Shown here: piece by piece, positions 39,351-53,816 of the stretch | Layout of the letters: each line of letters starts with the position of its first letter | Position numbering within the stretch: the first letter of the stretch is position 1 | NCBI RefSeq assembly: GCF_003015185.1 | Contig: NZ_CP027860.1 | Location: 4,144,501 to 4,208,500, forward strand | Source: Ahniella affigens | GTDB taxonomy: Bacteria; Pseudomonadota; Gammaproteobacteria; Xanthomonadales; Ahniellaceae | Reading direction: 5' to 3' | Length of the DNA: 64,000 nucleotides | Position numbers and translations under genes: made by a program | Notes under the pieces: model-generated | The model's input: only the letters and a program-made list of their open reading frames with translations | What the model was told of the DNA's origin: nothing | The model's database searches: none

Positions 39351-42300
39351 CATCTACACCAGAATCGTCGGCCAGTGGTTCAGCAAAGGTCACCCCGCCA
39401 CCACCACCAAACGAATTCATCTCGGCTTCAGTTAAACCGGCATTGGCTGCACGCCGTTTCGCGTGATACGCCAAGCCTGTACCGGCCGGAATTAGACGAC
39501 CAACAATAACGTTTTCTTTCAGACCGCGCAAGGTGTCGCGGGTACCGCGGACCGACGCTTCTGTCAACACACGTGTCGTTTCCTGGAACGAGGCGGCCGA
39601 GATGAACGATTCGGTTGCCAGCGAAGCCTTGGTGATGCCGAGCAGGATCGGGTCGAAGGTGGCCGTACGCTCGTTACGGTTCCGGGCCCGGTTGTTCTCC
39701 TCGATCACGCGCACGCGGTCGATCTGTTCGCCACGCAGGTAACGGGTGTCACCGCCATCGGTGACCTCGATCTTGCGCAGCATCTGCCGGACGATCACTT
39801 CAATGTGCTTGTCATTGATCTTCACGCCCTGCAGGCGATACACGTCCTGGATTTCCTTGGTCAGGTACGAAGCCAGAGGCTCCACACCCAGGAGACGCAG
39901 GATGTCGTGTGGGTTCGGCTCACCGTCCACGACGGTTTCGCCCTTCGTCACGTGTTCACCTTCGAACACGATGACCTGACGCCACTTCGGAATCAGTTCC
40001 TCGTAGGCGGTGCCGTCCTTGTCCGTGATGACCAGGCGCTGCTTACCCTTCGTGTCCTTGCCGAAACTGACCACGCCGGTGACTTCGGCCAGGATGGCTG
40101 GTTCCTTCGGCTTGCGCGCTTCGAACAAGTCGGCAACGCGCGGCAGACCACCGGTGATGTCGCGGGTCTTGGACGTTTCCTGCGGGATACGGGCCACCAC
40201 GTCACCCACGCCGACCGTCGCACCGGCCTGCAGCGAGATAATGGCACCTGGCGGCAGGAAGTACTGCGCCGGCACGTCGGTGCCTGGCAGCTTCAGTTCC
40301 TTGCCCTTCTTGTCTTCAATGCGGACGGTTGGGCGCAGATCCTTGGCCTGCGGACCACGACGCTTCGGATCGGTCACGACGGCCGACTGCAAACCCGTCA
40401 GGTCGTCGACCTGTTCTTGCACGGTGATGCCGTCGATGAAGTCGTTAAATCGGATCACACCGGCAACTTCGGACACGATCGGATGGGTATGCGGATCCCA
40501 GTTCGCGACGGTCTGACCCGCCTTAACCGGTTCGCCTTCCTTGACCGAAATCGTTGCACCGTATGGCACGCGATAACGTTCGCGCTCACGACCATGAGCA
40601 TCGATCACCGACAGTTCGCCGGAGCGGGACACGGCGACCAAATGGCCTTGGGCGTGCACAACCGTCTTCATGTTGCTGAAGCGGAGCGAACCCGCAGTCT
40701 TGGCCTGCACGTTGTCGACCGCCGCAGCACGAGAGGCCGCGCCACCGATGTGGAACGTACGCATGGTCAGCTGGGTACCCGGCTCACCGATCGACTGCGC
40801 GGCAATGACGCCGACCGCTTCGCCGTTGTTGACCAGGTGACCGCGAGCGAGGTCGCGACCATAGCAACGGGCGCAGACACCGAAGCGAGCTTCGCAGCTG
40901 ATCGCGGAGCGGACCTGGACGGTCTGCACACCAGCGGCTTCGAGTTCGTCCACCAGCTTTTCATCGAGCAGCGTGTTGCGAGCGATGAACGGCTTGCTGT
41001 CGTCGCTGCCGAGGTAGATATCCTCAGCGACCACACGACCGAGCACGCGGTCACGCAGCGCTTCGACCACGTCGCCACCTTCGACAATCGCCGTCATCGT
41101 CAGACCACCGATCGTGCCGCAGTCGAGCTCGGTCACCACCATGTCCTGCGCAACGTCGACCAGACGACGGGTCAGGTAACCCGAGTTCGCGGTCTTCAAG
41201 GCGGTATCGGCCAAGCCCTTACGCGCACCGTGGGTCGAGATGAAGTACTGGAGGACGTCGAGGCCTTCACGGAAGTTCGCCTTAATCGGCGTTTCGATGA
41301 TGGAGCCGTCCGGACGCGCCATCAGGCCGCGCATACCAGCGAGCTGACGAATCTGGGCTGCGGAACCGCGGGCGCCCGAGTCGGCCATGATGTAGATCGA
41401 GTTCATCGACTTCTGTTCGACGATGTCACCCTTGGCATTGGCGACCTTGTCGGTACCAATACCCTTCATCATCGCCTGAGCGACTTGTTCGTTCGTACGC
41501 GACCAGATGTCGACGACCTTGTTGTAGCGCTCGCCAGACGTCACGAGACCAGACGCGAACTGCTCCTGGATTTCGATCTGTTCCTTCTCGGCTGCCGCCA
41601 AAATTGCGGCCTTCTCACCCGGGATCGTCATGTCGTCGATACCGATCGACACGCCCGCGCGGGTGGCGTAGGCAAAGCCCGTGTACATCAGTTGGTCGGC
41701 GAACACGACGGTGTCCTTCAGACCCAGCGAGCGGTAGCAGGCGTTGATCAGGCGCGAGATGTTCTTCTTCGTCAGATCCTGGTTGACCAGAGCGAACGGC
41801 AGACCAGCCGGCAGAATTTCGGCGAGCAGCGAGCGACCAATCGTGGTGTCCACGATCGACGTCTTCTGCGTGCGCTTCTTTTCGGCGTCGATCACGGTTT
41901 CGGTCAGGCGGACCTTGACCTTCGCATGCAACGCGACGGCGCGGTTGTCGTAGGCGCGCTTCACTTCGGCGATGTTCGCGAACACCATGCCCTCGCCCTT
42001 GGCGTTCACCAATTCGCGGGTCATGTAGTAGAGGCCCAACACGACGTCCTGCGTCGGCACAATGATCGGATCACCGTTGGCCGGCGACAGAATGTTGTTC
42101 GACGACATCATCAACGCGCGGGCTTCGAGCTGCGCTTCGATCGACAGCGGCACGTGCACGGCCATCTGGTCACCGTCGAAGTCGGCGTTGAACGCCGTAC
42201 AGACGAGCGGATGCAGCTGGATCGCCTTGCCTTCGATCAGTACGGGCTCAAACGCCTGAATGCCGAGACGGTGCAGCGTCGGGGCGCGGTTCAAGAGCAC

Positions 42301-43560
42301 CGGATGTTCGCGGATGACTTCTTCCAGAATGTCCCAGACTTCGGCCGATTCGCGCTCAACGAGCTTCTTGGCGGCCTTGATCGTCGTGGCGAGACCACGG
42401 CGCTGCAGCTTCGAGAAGATGAACGGCTTGAACAGTTCGAGCGCCATTTTCTTTGGCAGACCGCACTCATGCAGCTTCAGCGTCGGACCGACCACGATGA
42501 CCGAACGGCCCGAGTAGTCGACGCGCTTGCCGAGCAGGTTCTGACGGAAGCGACCCTGCTTGCCCTTGATCATGTCGGCCAAGGACTTCAGCGGGCGCTT
42601 GTTGGTGCCGGTGATGGCGCGGCCACGGCGGCCGTTGTCCATCAGCGCGTCCACCGATTCTTGCAACATGCGCTTTTCGTTGCGCACGATGATGTCCGGA
42701 GCATTGAGCTCCAACAGGCGCTTCAAGCGGTTGTTGCGGTTGATCACGCGGCGGTACAGATCGTTAAGATCGGACGTCGCAAAGCGGCCGCCATCGAGCG
42801 GCACCAGCGGACGCAGATCCGGCGGCAGCACGGGCAGCACGGTCATGACCATCCATTCCGGACGGTTGCCCGATTCCAGGAAGCTCTCCATCAACTTGAT
42901 GCGCTTCGACAGGCGCTTCAGCTTCGTTTCCGAGCTGGTGCTGCCCATCTCTTCGCGGAGCTTCACGAGTTCGGCGTTCAGGTCGATCGTGCGCAGCAGT
43001 TCGTGCACGGCTTCGGCACCCATGCGGGCATCGAATTCATCGCCATGCTCTTCCACCGCTTGCAGATACTGTTCTTCGCCGAGGATCTGGCCGCGATCAA
43101 GCGGGGTCAGACCCGGGTCAATGACGACATAGGCTTCGAAGTACAGGATGCGTTCGATGTCACGCAGCGTCATGTCGAGCATGAGGCCGATGCGCGATGG
43201 CAGCGACTTCAGGAACCAGATGTGCGCGACCGGGCTGGCCAGCTCAATGTGGCCCATGCGCTCGCGCCGCACCTTGGCAAGCGTGACTTCGGTGCCGCAC
43301 TTTTCGCAGACCACGCCACGATGCTTCATGCGCTTGTACTTGCCGCACAGGCATTCGTAGTCCTTGATCGGCCCGAAGATGGCGGCGCAGAACAGGCCAT
43401 CACGCTCCGGCTTGAAGGTACGGTAGTTGATCGTTTCCGGCTTCTTCACTTCACCAAACGACCACGAACGAATCAGGTCGGGCGAAGCGAGTCCAATACG
43501 GATCGAATCGAAATCCAGCGACTGGCGCTGCTGGTTGAACAGGTTCAAGAGATCTTTCAT
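39343..43560 (-). CDS. rpoC: RNA polymerase beta' subunit
   Basis: 1405 residues. N-terminal zinc-binding cysteines are in [20 protein letters not shown]; the catalytic magnesium loop is [12 protein letters not shown]; the second zinc site includes [16 protein letters not shown]; the bridge helix and trigger loop regions ([20 protein letters not shown]) are intact. Full length compared with E. coli (1407). Lies 21 bp after rpoB. The stop codon sits in a terminator hairpin. Confidence 0.98.
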   Translation of the reverse strand: MKDLLNLFNQQRQSLDFDSIRIGLASPDLIRSWSFGEVKKPETINYRTFKPERDGLFCAAIFGPIKDYECLCGKYKRMKHRGVVCEKCGTEVTLAKVRRERMGHIELASPVAHIWFLKSLPSRIGLMLDMTLRDIERILYFEAYVVIDPGLTPLDRGQILGEEQYLQAVEEHGDEFDARMGAEAVHELLRTIDLNAELVKLREEMGSTSSETKLKRLSKRIKLMESFLESGNRPEWMVMTVLPVLPPDLRPLVPLDGGRFATSDLNDLYRRVINRNNRLKRLLELNAPDIIVRNEKRMLQESVDALMDNGRRGRAITGTNKRPLKSLADMIKGKQGRFRQNLLGKRVDYSGRSVIVVGPTLKLHECGLPKKMALELFKPFIFSKLQRRGLATTIKAAKKLVERESAEVWDILEEVIREHPVLLNRAPTLHRLGIQAFEPVLIEGKAIQLHPLVCTAFNADFDGDQMAVHVPLSIEAQLEARALMMSSNNILSPANGDPIIVPTQDVVLGLYYMTRELVNAKGEGMVFANIAEVKRAYDNRAVALHAKVKVRLTETVIDAEKKRTQKTSIVDTTIGRSLLAEILPAGLPFALVNQDLTKKNISRLINACYRSLGLKDTVVFADQLMYTGFAYATRAGVSIGIDDMTIPGEKAAILAAAEKEQIEIQEQFASGLVTSGERYNKVVDIWSRTNEQVAQAMMKGIGTDKVANAKGDIVEQKSMNSIYIMADSGARGSAAQIRQLAGMRGLMARPDGSIIETPIKANFREGLDVLQYFISTHGARKGLADTALKTANSGYLTRRLVDVAQDMVVTELDCGTIGGLTMTAIVEGGDVVEALRDRVLGRVVAEDIYLGSDDSKPFIARNTLLDEKLVDELEAAGVQTVQVRSAISCEARFGVCARCYGRDLARGHLVNNGEAVGVIAAQSIGEPGTQLTMRTFHIGGAASRAAAVDNVQAKTAGSLRFSNMKTVVHAQGHLVAVSRSGELSVIDAHGRERERYRVPYGATISVKEGEPVKAGQTVANWDPHTHPIVSEVAGVIRFNDFIDGITVQEQVDDLTGLQSAVVTDPKRRGPQAKDLRPTVRIEDKKGKELKLPGTDVPAQYFLPPGAIISLQAGATVGVGDVVARIPQETSKTRDITGGLPRVADLFEARKPKEPAILAEVTGVVSFGKDTKGKQRLVITDKDGTAYEELIPKWRQVIVFEGEHVTKGETVVDGEPNPHDILRLLGVEPLASYLTKEIQDVYRLQGVKINDKHIEVIVRQMLRKIEVTDGGDTRYLRGEQIDRVRVIEENNRARNRNERTATFDPILLGITKASLATESFISAASFQETTRVLTEASVRGTRDTLRGLKENVIVGRLIPAGTGLAYHAKRRAANAGLTEAEMNSFGGGGGVTFAEPLADDSGVDDA

Positions 43561-43581
43561 GTCATTCGACTCCGATTCCGA

Positions 43582-47742
<4,161 letters not shown>

Positions 47743-47926
47743 GGTTGCGCTACCACCCTTGGTTGTTGGATGCGATGCCAGCTGCACCGCACCAGATGAA
47801 AATTCGATCTCGGATCCGCCGGTTGGCGCATACGACATCGAACTTCGGGACCTGAACCAGACATTGTGCGGTCTGGAACCTGGACCCAGGCTGAGCGGCT
47901 GATCAGCCGCCCGCTACGAAGCACGA

Positions 47927-47956
47927 CAAGGCCGGGGACCGAAGTCCCCAGCCTTG
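47927..47956 (-). terminator. rplL-rpoB attenuator-like hairpin
   Basis: CAAGGCCGGGGAC and GTCCCCAGCCTTG form a long stem around GAA, with one mismatch, in the 250-bp gap between rplL and rpoB. There is no strong U-run. In E. coli a partial terminator at this place sets the ratio of ribosomal protein to polymerase synthesis; the same role is inferred here. Confidence 0.6.
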
Positions 47957-47993
47957 CTGAAGCCCGAGAAATTCCCGAGCCAACGATGCGGCC

Positions 47994-48368
<375 letters not shown>

Positions 48369-48418
48369 TTCTAATTACCTCTGGAAAATATTTCTGAATC
48401 GGTTTGTTGATCGATTGA

Positions 48419-48943
48419 TCAGGCAGCCGGGGCTTCGACGGCGGCTTCCGCTGGGGCGTTGTCCTTCTCGGCGTAAGCCTTGAGAACGCGCGCGACGCGG
48501 GTGGCCGGTTCGACGAGGACGCTGAGCAGCATCGACAGGGCCTGATCGCGCGTCGGCAGGGAAGCCAGAACTTCGACGTGCGAAGCTGGATACGCCTTGC
48601 CGCCCACGGCGACGACCTTTGCCTTGAGCTTGTCATTCCCCTTGGCGAATTCCTTGATCAGACGCCCGGCAGCGCCGGGTTCTTCCATCGAAAACGCATA
48701 CATCAGCGGACCGGCGAGTTCATCTTTGATGACTTCGTATTCGGTACCGACGACAGCACGGGAAGCCAGCGTGTTCTTGACGACTTTCAGGAACACGCCC
48801 GATTCACGGGCCTTCTTGCGCATCGCCGTCATGCTGGAGACGGTGGTGCCTGCGTATTCAACAGCGACCAGGGAGTGGGCTTTCTTAGCCACTTCCGCCA
48901 ATTCGGCTACGACTTCTTGCTTCTGAGCCAGATTGAGAGCCAT
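48419..48943 (-). CDS. rplJ: 50S ribosomal protein L10
   Basis: 174 residues from ATG at 48943 ([19 protein letters not shown]), preceded by GGAGGAG; upstream codons in frame belong to the leader. C-terminal helix for L12 dimers is present, followed by an Ala/Glu tail. Stalk base protein and, in many bacteria, repressor of its own leader. Confidence 0.97.
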   Translation of the reverse strand: MALNLAQKQEVVAELAEVAKKAHSLVAVEYAGTTVSSMTAMRKKARESGVFLKVVKNTLASRAVVGTEYEVIKDELAGPLMYAFSMEEPGAAGRLIKEFAKGNDKLKAKVVAVGGKAYPASHVEVLASLPTRDQALSMLLSVLVEPATRVARVLKAYAEKDNAPAEAAVEAPAA

Positions 48944-49216
48944 TACACTCCTCCAATTGATTGCCGCAAGCGGCTCCTGCCGCGAGCGGGGTGAAGCAGC
49001 GTCCATCCTTTGACGCCGGGGACCACATGGTCCCGGTGGTGGCCGTTCCAGAGAAAATCTGAATGTCGGCACCATCTACGCAGGTGCGATTAAGTGGATC
49101 TGCGTTCGGATCAGCGGCGATTCCGTGCCACTTCAAGCATCCCTGCCCGACGCTGCCGTGCTCGATCCACACCTGCGGTCTTTGATGGCCGAGCCCCAAT
49201 GTGGGACTCCGCCTTC
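48944..49216 (-). promoter_or_regulatory. Long rplJ leader (probable L10 autoregulatory leader)
   Basis: Over 270 bp without a gene between the rplA terminator and rplJ. It contains a perfect hairpin (CCGGGGACCAC and its partner around 49015-49040) and ends in a strong ribosome-binding site. The position is that of the L10-L7/L12 leader of gammaproteobacteria; assignment rests on position, not on a matched kink-turn. Confidence 0.5.
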
Positions 49217-49249
49217 AAAAATGTGCCGGATGCCGAGGCTGGCATCCGG
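49217..49249 (-). terminator. Terminator after rplA
   Basis: CCGGATGCC and GGCATCCGG (49226-49249) form a 9-bp stem with a 6-base loop. On the minus strand CACATTTTTG follows. It would end or attenuate rplKA transcription before the rplJL unit. Confidence 0.65.
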
Positions 49250-49264
49250 GCTTTGTGATTGGTC

Positions 49265-49969
49265 TTACTTCGCGAGGCTCAGCGTGGCCTGGTCGACGAT
49301 CACGCCAATGCCCATCGTGCTGGACAGCGAGATCTTGACCAGATACTGGCCTTTGGCCGTCTGCGGCTTGGCCTTGACCACGTCGTTCAGCAGCGCGTGC
49401 AGGTTGCCCTTCAGCGCTTCAGCGTCGAAGTTGGCCTTGCCGATCGTGCAGTGAATGATGCCGGCCTTGTCATTGCGATAACGCACCTGACCTGCTTTGG
49501 CATTCTTCACGGCGGTGACGACATCAGCCGTCACGGTGCCGACCTTCGGGTTCGGCATCAGGCCGCGCGGGCCGAGCAACTGACCGAGCTTACCGACGAC
49601 GCGCATGGCGTCTGGCGTTGCGATGACCACACCGTAGTTCAGATCGCCGCCCTGCATCTTCTCGGCGAGATCGTCCATACCGACGATGTCAGCGCCAGCC
49701 GCCTTGGCAGCTTCAGCCTTTTCGCCAGCCGGGCAGAACACGGCCACGCGGACGGTCTTGCCGGTGCCGTTTGGCAGCACGGTCGAGCCGCGCACGCCCT
49801 GGTCCGACTTCTTCGCATCGATGCCGAGACGAATCGCCACGTCAACGGATTCGTTGAACTTGGCCTTGGCGTTCTGCTTGATGATCTTGATTGCTTCGTC
49901 AATGTTGTAGGCCTTGCCCGGCACCACGGTGTTGACGATTGAACGGTAACGCTTACCCAAAGTTGCCAT
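49265..49969 (-). CDS. rplA: 50S ribosomal protein L1
   Basis: 234 residues with [39 protein letters not shown] and the C-terminal [13 protein letters not shown]. It forms the mobile L1 stalk at the E site and commonly represses its own rplKA mRNA. Lies 3 bp after rplK. Confidence 0.98.
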   Translation of the reverse strand: MATLGKRYRSIVNTVVPGKAYNIDEAIKIIKQNAKAKFNESVDVAIRLGIDAKKSDQGVRGSTVLPNGTGKTVRVAVFCPAGEKAEAAKAAGADIVGMDDLAEKMQGGDLNYGVVIATPDAMRVVGKLGQLLGPRGLMPNPKVGTVTADVVTAVKNAKAGQVRYRNDKAGIIHCTIGKANFDAEALKGNLHALLNDVVKAKPQTAKGQYLVKISLSSTMGIGVIVDQATLSLAK

Positions 49970-49972
49970 GAT

Positions 49973-50401
49973 TTAGCCCTCCACCACCAGACCCATGCTG
50001 CGCGCGCTGCCCGCAATCGTGCGGACGGCGGCGTCGAGCGACGCTGCTGTAAGATCCGGCTCTTTGGCCTTGGCGATCTCTTCCAGCTGCTTGCGCGTCA
50101 CCTTGCCGACTTTTTCCGTATTCGGGCGCTTCGAGCCCGACTGGATACCGGTGGCCTTCTTCAGCAGAATCGTGGCCGGCGGCGTCTTAGTGACGAACGT
50201 GAACGTACGGTCCGAATACGCGGTGATGACCACCGGAATCGGCATGCCTGGCTCCATCTTGGACGTCACTGCATTGAACTGCTTGCAGAATTCCATGATG
50301 TTCAGACCGCGTTGACCGAGCGCCGGACCGACCGGCGGGCTCGGATTGGCTTGCCCGGCTTTCACCTGCAGCTTGATATAGCCAACTACCTTCTTTGCCA
50401 T
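49973..50401 (-). CDS. rplK: 50S ribosomal protein L11
   Basis: 142 residues: [38 protein letters not shown] with the proline-rich N-domain, and the RNA-binding C-domain ending [15 protein letters not shown]. Needed at the GTPase centre and for RelA activation. A 220-bp leader separates it from nusG. Confidence 0.98.
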   Translation of the reverse strand: MAKKVVGYIKLQVKAGQANPSPPVGPALGQRGLNIMEFCKQFNAVTSKMEPGMPIPVVITAYSDRTFTFVTKTPPATILLKKATGIQSGSKRPNTEKVGKVTRKQLEEIAKAKEPDLTAASLDAAVRTIAGSARSMGLVVEG

Positions 50402-50470
50402 GTTGAGGACTCCTGGAGTGATGGCGTCTGCACACCGTTGCCGGCTGCGGGACTTCTCCCTTGGGGATGA

Positions 50471-50498
50471 ACAGGAAGGTCAATGACCTTCCACCTGT
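50471..50498 (-). terminator. Hairpin in the nusG-rplK spacer
   Basis: GGAAGGTCA and TGACCTTCC form a perfect stem extended by ACAG/CTGT with a bulge. It may attenuate or process the mRNA between nusG and rplK; no U-run follows. Confidence 0.4.
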
Positions 50499-50622
50499 TA
50501 AAACTGTCGCACCAATAGGCGCACTAGGCGCCTAATGGAATAACCGAGCCCGACAGTATGCCGGGCCCGGCTTAGAGTACTTGCACCAAACGCCGCGCCA
50601 GGGTTTGCCCCCGTCGCAGACC

Positions 50623-51183
50623 TCAGGCTTTTTCGACCTGACCGAACTCGAGCTCCACCGGTGTCGAGCGACCGAAGATCAACACGGCCACGCGCAGACG
50701 GCTCTTCTCGTAATTGACTTCTTCGACCGTGCCGTTGAAATCGTTGAATGGGCCTTCGGTAACGCGGACCAGTTCGCCCGGCTCGAACAGAATCTTCGGA
50801 CGCGGCTTGTCGGCGCCGTCCTGAACACGCTGCAGAATGATCTCGGCCTCAGAGTCCTTGATCGGCAACGGCCGCTCGGCAGTACCGCCGATAAAGCCCA
50901 TGACCTTGGGGGTTTCCTTGATCAAGTGCCAGCATTCGTCGTCGATCCGAATGGCCTTGGCATCCAGGTTCGTTTCGATTTGTACCAGCACATAACCCGG
51001 AAAGAACTTTCGCTCACTCCTGCGCTTCTGGCCGCTGCGCATTTCCACGACTTCTTCGCTCGGCACCAGAACCTCGCCGAACTTTTCCTGCATACCGGCG
51101 CGCTCAATACGCTCTTTCAAGGAGCGAGCGACTTTGTTTTCAAAGCCGGAGTAGGCGTGAACGACGTACCAACGCTTGGCCAT
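50623..51183 (-). CDS. nusG: Transcription termination/antitermination factor NusG
   Basis: 186 residues. NGN domain: [51 protein letters not shown] domain: [20 protein letters not shown]. It tethers RNA polymerase to Rho or to ribosomal S10. Lies 9 bp after secE, the usual arrangement. Confidence 0.98.
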   Translation of the reverse strand: MAKRWYVVHAYSGFENKVARSLKERIERAGMQEKFGEVLVPSEEVVEMRSGQKRRSERKFFPGYVLVQIETNLDAKAIRIDDECWHLIKETPKVMGFIGGTAERPLPIKDSEAEIILQRVQDGADKPRPKILFEPGELVRVTEGPFNDFNGTVEEVNYEKSRLRVAVLIFGRSTPVELEFGQVEKA

Positions 51184-51192
51184 AACTGTTCC

Positions 51193-51579
51193 TCAGCGGC
51201 TGCCGCCGTAAATGATGTCGAGGAACACCCAGCTGAGCAGCGAGTCAAATAAAAACAGCAGGATGCCGATGATCGCGATCATGGCGAAGACGATCCACGT
51301 GGTCTGCCAGCTCTCCTTGCGGGTCGGCCAGGTGACCTTCCGCATTTCGAAGTGCGACTCGATCACGTATTCGCGCAGCGCCGGACCAAAGTTCGAGAAC
51401 CACACCACCGCCGCCGCCGCTGCGAAGCCGACAATCAGGCCGAGCAAGCGCAACCAGATATTGAACTTATCCGAGAGCAGCGCGAAGGCGATACAGGCGC
51501 CCACTGCGATGGCAATCGATAAGCCAAGTTTGGCCTTGTCGACGTTGGAGTATGTTTTAGATTCAACGACTGCATTCAT
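51193..51579 (-). CDS. secE: Preprotein translocase subunit SecE
   Basis: 128 residues from ATG at 51579; the frame extends upstream through the tRNA-Trp gene and cannot be coding there. Three hydrophobic segments as in E. coli, with the conserved amphipathic helix EMRKVTWPTRKESWQTTW before the last one. Stabilises SecY. Directly follows tRNA-Trp and precedes nusG. Confidence 0.96.
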   Translation of the reverse strand: MNAVVESKTYSNVDKAKLGLSIAIAVGACIAFALLSDKFNIWLRLLGLIVGFAAAAAVVWFSNFGPALREYVIESHFEMRKVTWPTRKESWQTTWIVFAMIAIIGILLFLFDSLLSWVFLDIIYGGSR

Positions 51580-51611
51580 AATGGCACTGCGCCCGCAGTG
51601 AAGGTTTAAGG

Positions 51612-51687
<76 letters not shown>

Positions 51688-51702
51688 AAGGCTTAAACCG
51701 AC

Positions 51703-51774
51703 ACGGACGGCGGGCCTGTGCCCGCCATCCGTATTGTGGATTGTTTGCCTACCCAAGCCAAGAGGCCTGGGTAG
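51703..51774 (-). terminator. Two hairpins between tuf and tRNA-Trp
   Basis: CTACCCAAGCCAAGAGGCCTGGGTAG (51749-51774) is a stem of about ten pairs right behind tuf. GGACGGCGGGC and GCCCGCCATCC (about 51706-51731) form a second one just before tRNA-Trp. Neither is followed by a long U-run, so they may be processing sites or partial terminators. Confidence 0.5.
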
Positions 51775-51782
51775 ACGCGTTG

Positions 51783-52973
51783 TTACTTGATGATCTTGGC
51801 GACGACGCCGGCACCGACGGTGCGGCCACCTTCACGGATCGCAAAGCGCAGGCCTTCGTCCATCGCGACCGGCACAATCAGCTGCACCTTGATCTTGATG
51901 TTGTCGCCCGGCATCACCATCTCGACGCCTTCCGGCAGTTCGCACGAACCGGTCACGTCTGTCGTACGGAAGTAGAACTGCGGACGGTAGCCCTTGAAGA
52001 ACGGCGTATGACGGCCACCCTCGTCCTTCGACAGCACGTAGATCTCGGCTTCGAAGTCCGTGTGCGGCGTGATCGAACCTGGCTTGCACAGCACCTGGCC
52101 GCGCTCCACGTCATCACGCTTCGTGCCGCGCAGCAGCAGACCGGCGTTGTCGCCTGCCTGACCCTGGTCGAGCAACTTGCGGAACATTTCCACGCCCGTG
52201 ACCGTCGTCTTCTGCGTCGGACGGATACCGACGATTTCGATTTCGTCGCCCACCTTGATGATGCCGCGCTCAATACGACCCGTCACCACCGTGCCGCGAC
52301 CCGAGATCGAGAACACGTCTTCGACCGGCATCAGGAACGGCTTGTCGACGTCACGCTTCGGCTCCGGAATGTACGTATCCAGCGCGTCCACCAGCTTGAT
52401 GATCGCCGGCACGCCGATTTCGCTCTGGTCGCCTTCCAGCGCCTTCAGGGCCGAACCCTTGATGATCGGGGTGTCGTCGCCTGGGAAGTTGTACTTCGAC
52501 AGCAGTTCACGGACTTCCATTTCGACCAGCTCGAGCAGCTCGGCGTCGTCGACCATGTCAGCCTTGTTCATGAACACCACGATGTACGGCACACCGACCT
52601 GGCGAGCCAGCAGGATGTGCTCACGCGTCTGCGGCATCGGGCCGTCAGCAGCCGAGCACACCAGAATCGCGCCGTCCATCTGCGCCGCACCCGTGATCAT
52701 GTTCTTCACGTAGTCGGCGTGGCCTGGGCAGTCCACGTGCGCGTAGTGACGCGTCGGGCTTTCGTACTCAACGTGCGCCGTCGAGATCGTAATACCGCGC
52801 GCCTTCTCTTCCGGCGCTGCGTCGATCTGATCGTACGCCTTGAATTCGCCACCGAAACGCTCTGCGCCAACCTTCGTCAGCGCCGCCGTCAGCGTCGTCT
52901 TGCCGTGGTCAACGTGACCGATCGTGCCGACGTTCACGTGCGGCTTGGTGCGCTCGAATTTACCCTTTGCCAT
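51783..52973 (-). CDS. tuf: Elongation factor Tu (copy in the tRNA operon)
   Basis: 396 residues, protein identical to the copy at 34982-36172. The nucleotide sequences agree over the last 860 bases of the gene without a single difference, and differ at about six synonymous positions near the 5' end. Co-transcribed with tRNA-Tyr, tRNA-Gly and tRNA-Thr, the tufB arrangement of E. coli. P-loop [10 protein letters not shown] and NKADMV as in the other copy. Confidence 0.98.
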   Translation of the reverse strand: MAKGKFERTKPHVNVGTIGHVDHGKTTLTAALTKVGAERFGGEFKAYDQIDAAPEEKARGITISTAHVEYESPTRHYAHVDCPGHADYVKNMITGAAQMDGAILVCSAADGPMPQTREHILLARQVGVPYIVVFMNKADMVDDAELLELVEMEVRELLSKYNFPGDDTPIIKGSALKALEGDQSEIGVPAIIKLVDALDTYIPEPKRDVDKPFLMPVEDVFSISGRGTVVTGRIERGIIKVGDEIEIVGIRPTQKTTVTGVEMFRKLLDQGQAGDNAGLLLRGTKRDDVERGQVLCKPGSITPHTDFEAEIYVLSKDEGGRHTPFFKGYRPQFYFRTTDVTGSCELPEGVEMVMPGDNIKIKVQLIVPVAMDEGLRFAIREGGRTVGAGVVAKIIK

Positions 52974-53012
52974 GACGGACTCCGAACATATTCAAGGTGA
53001 TAAGTAAGAAAA

Positions 53013-53088
53013 TGGTGCTCACGACTGGAATCGAACCAGCGACCTCCTCCTTACCAAGGAGGTGCTCTACCGACTGAGCTACGTGAGC
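53013..53088 (-). tRNA. tRNA-Thr (GGT)
   Basis: 76 bases with encoded CCA. Acceptor stem GCTCACG/CGTGAGC, anticodon loop TTGGTAA (anticodon GGT), T loop GGTTCGATTCC. Lies 40 bp before tuf. Confidence 0.97.
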
Positions 53089-53105
53089 ACAGAAACCTGC
53101 GAAAA

Positions 53106-53146
53106 CAAAGCACTGGAGACTGCTAAACCAGGGCTTCAGTGCTTTG
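53106..53146 (-). other. Stem-loop between tRNA-Gly and tRNA-Thr
   Basis: CAAAGCACTG and CAGTGCTTTG form a perfect 10-bp stem around a 21-base loop in the 121-bp spacer, 18 bases upstream of tRNA-Thr in the transcript. Probably a processing signal in the polycistronic tRNA transcript. Confidence 0.5.
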
Positions 53147-53209
53147 CTTTCCGACTGCTGATGCTGCGACTTCTAAATTGTTGCCCAACTATTCGGCCCT
53201 GCTACTCAA

Positions 53210-53283
<74 letters not shown>

Positions 53284-53346
53284 GATTTTGAAGCTTCTTA
53301 CCGCAAAATCTTAAGTACGCAAATTCAACACTGGGCAATATCGAAC

Positions 53347-53644
53347 TTGGTGGAGGGAGGTGGATGACTCCAGGCATTCTGCCTGTCGCCCTCCGGGCCA
53401 TCCTTCGGATGTTCCGGCCTGCTACGCAGTCCGGTCGAACCGAATGTGTTTGCCGGTGGTTCGAATCCACCTTCCAAACACTGATACAAATTTTGTTGGT
53501 GGAGGGAGGTGGATGACTCCAGGCATTCTGCCTGTCGCCCTCCGGGCCATCCTTCGGATGTTCCGGCCTGCTACGCAGTCCGGTCGAACCGAATGTGTTT
53601 GCCGGTGGTTCGAATCCACCTTCCAAACACTGATACAAATTTTG
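53347..53644 (-). repeat. Two identical 149-bp tandem repeats behind tRNA-Tyr, each with the tRNA 3' end
   Basis: Units 53347-53495 and 53496-53644 are identical by eye over all 149 bases. In transcript order the array follows tRNA-Tyr directly. Each unit ends with ATCCACCTCCCTCCACCA, the last 18 bases of tRNA-Tyr including CCA. Each also contains GGTGGATTCGAACCACC, a hairpin equal to the reverse complement of the tRNA's T arm. The architecture matches the tandem repeats behind tyrT in E. coli (rtT RNA), with a shorter unit. The unit length is not a multiple of three, so open frames across it change from unit to unit. Confidence 0.85.
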
Positions 53645-53645
53645 T

Positions 53646-53731
53646 TGGTGGAGGGAGGTGGATTCGAACCACCGAAGTCGTGCGACAGCTGATTTACAGT
53701 CAGCCCCCTTTGGCCACTTGGGTATCCCTCC
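53646..53731 (-). tRNA. tRNA-Tyr (GTA)
   Basis: 86 bases, class II with long variable arm, encoded CCA. Acceptor stem GGAGGGA/TCCCTCC, anticodon loop TGTAAA region with anticodon GTA, T arm GGTGGTTCGAATCCACC. First gene of the tRNA-tuf operon, directly behind a strong promoter; its 3' end is duplicated in the repeats that follow. Confidence 0.97.
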
Positions 53732-53743
53732 ACGGAGCCGCGC

Positions 53744-53772
53744 ATTCTGACGAGCCCCCTACGGAGTGTCAA
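53744..53772 (-). promoter_or_regulatory. Strong promoter of the tRNA-Tyr/Gly/Thr-tuf operon
   Basis: On the minus strand TTGACA (53772-53767) and CAGAAT (53749-53744) are spaced by exactly 17 bp. A GC-rich discriminator (GCGCGG) follows, as in stringently controlled stable-RNA promoters. The start site falls a few bases before tRNA-Tyr. Confidence 0.85.
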
Positions 53773-53816
53773 GCGCTTGCCGTGAAATTTTCCGATTTTT
53801 GGCTCGGATTTTGGTC

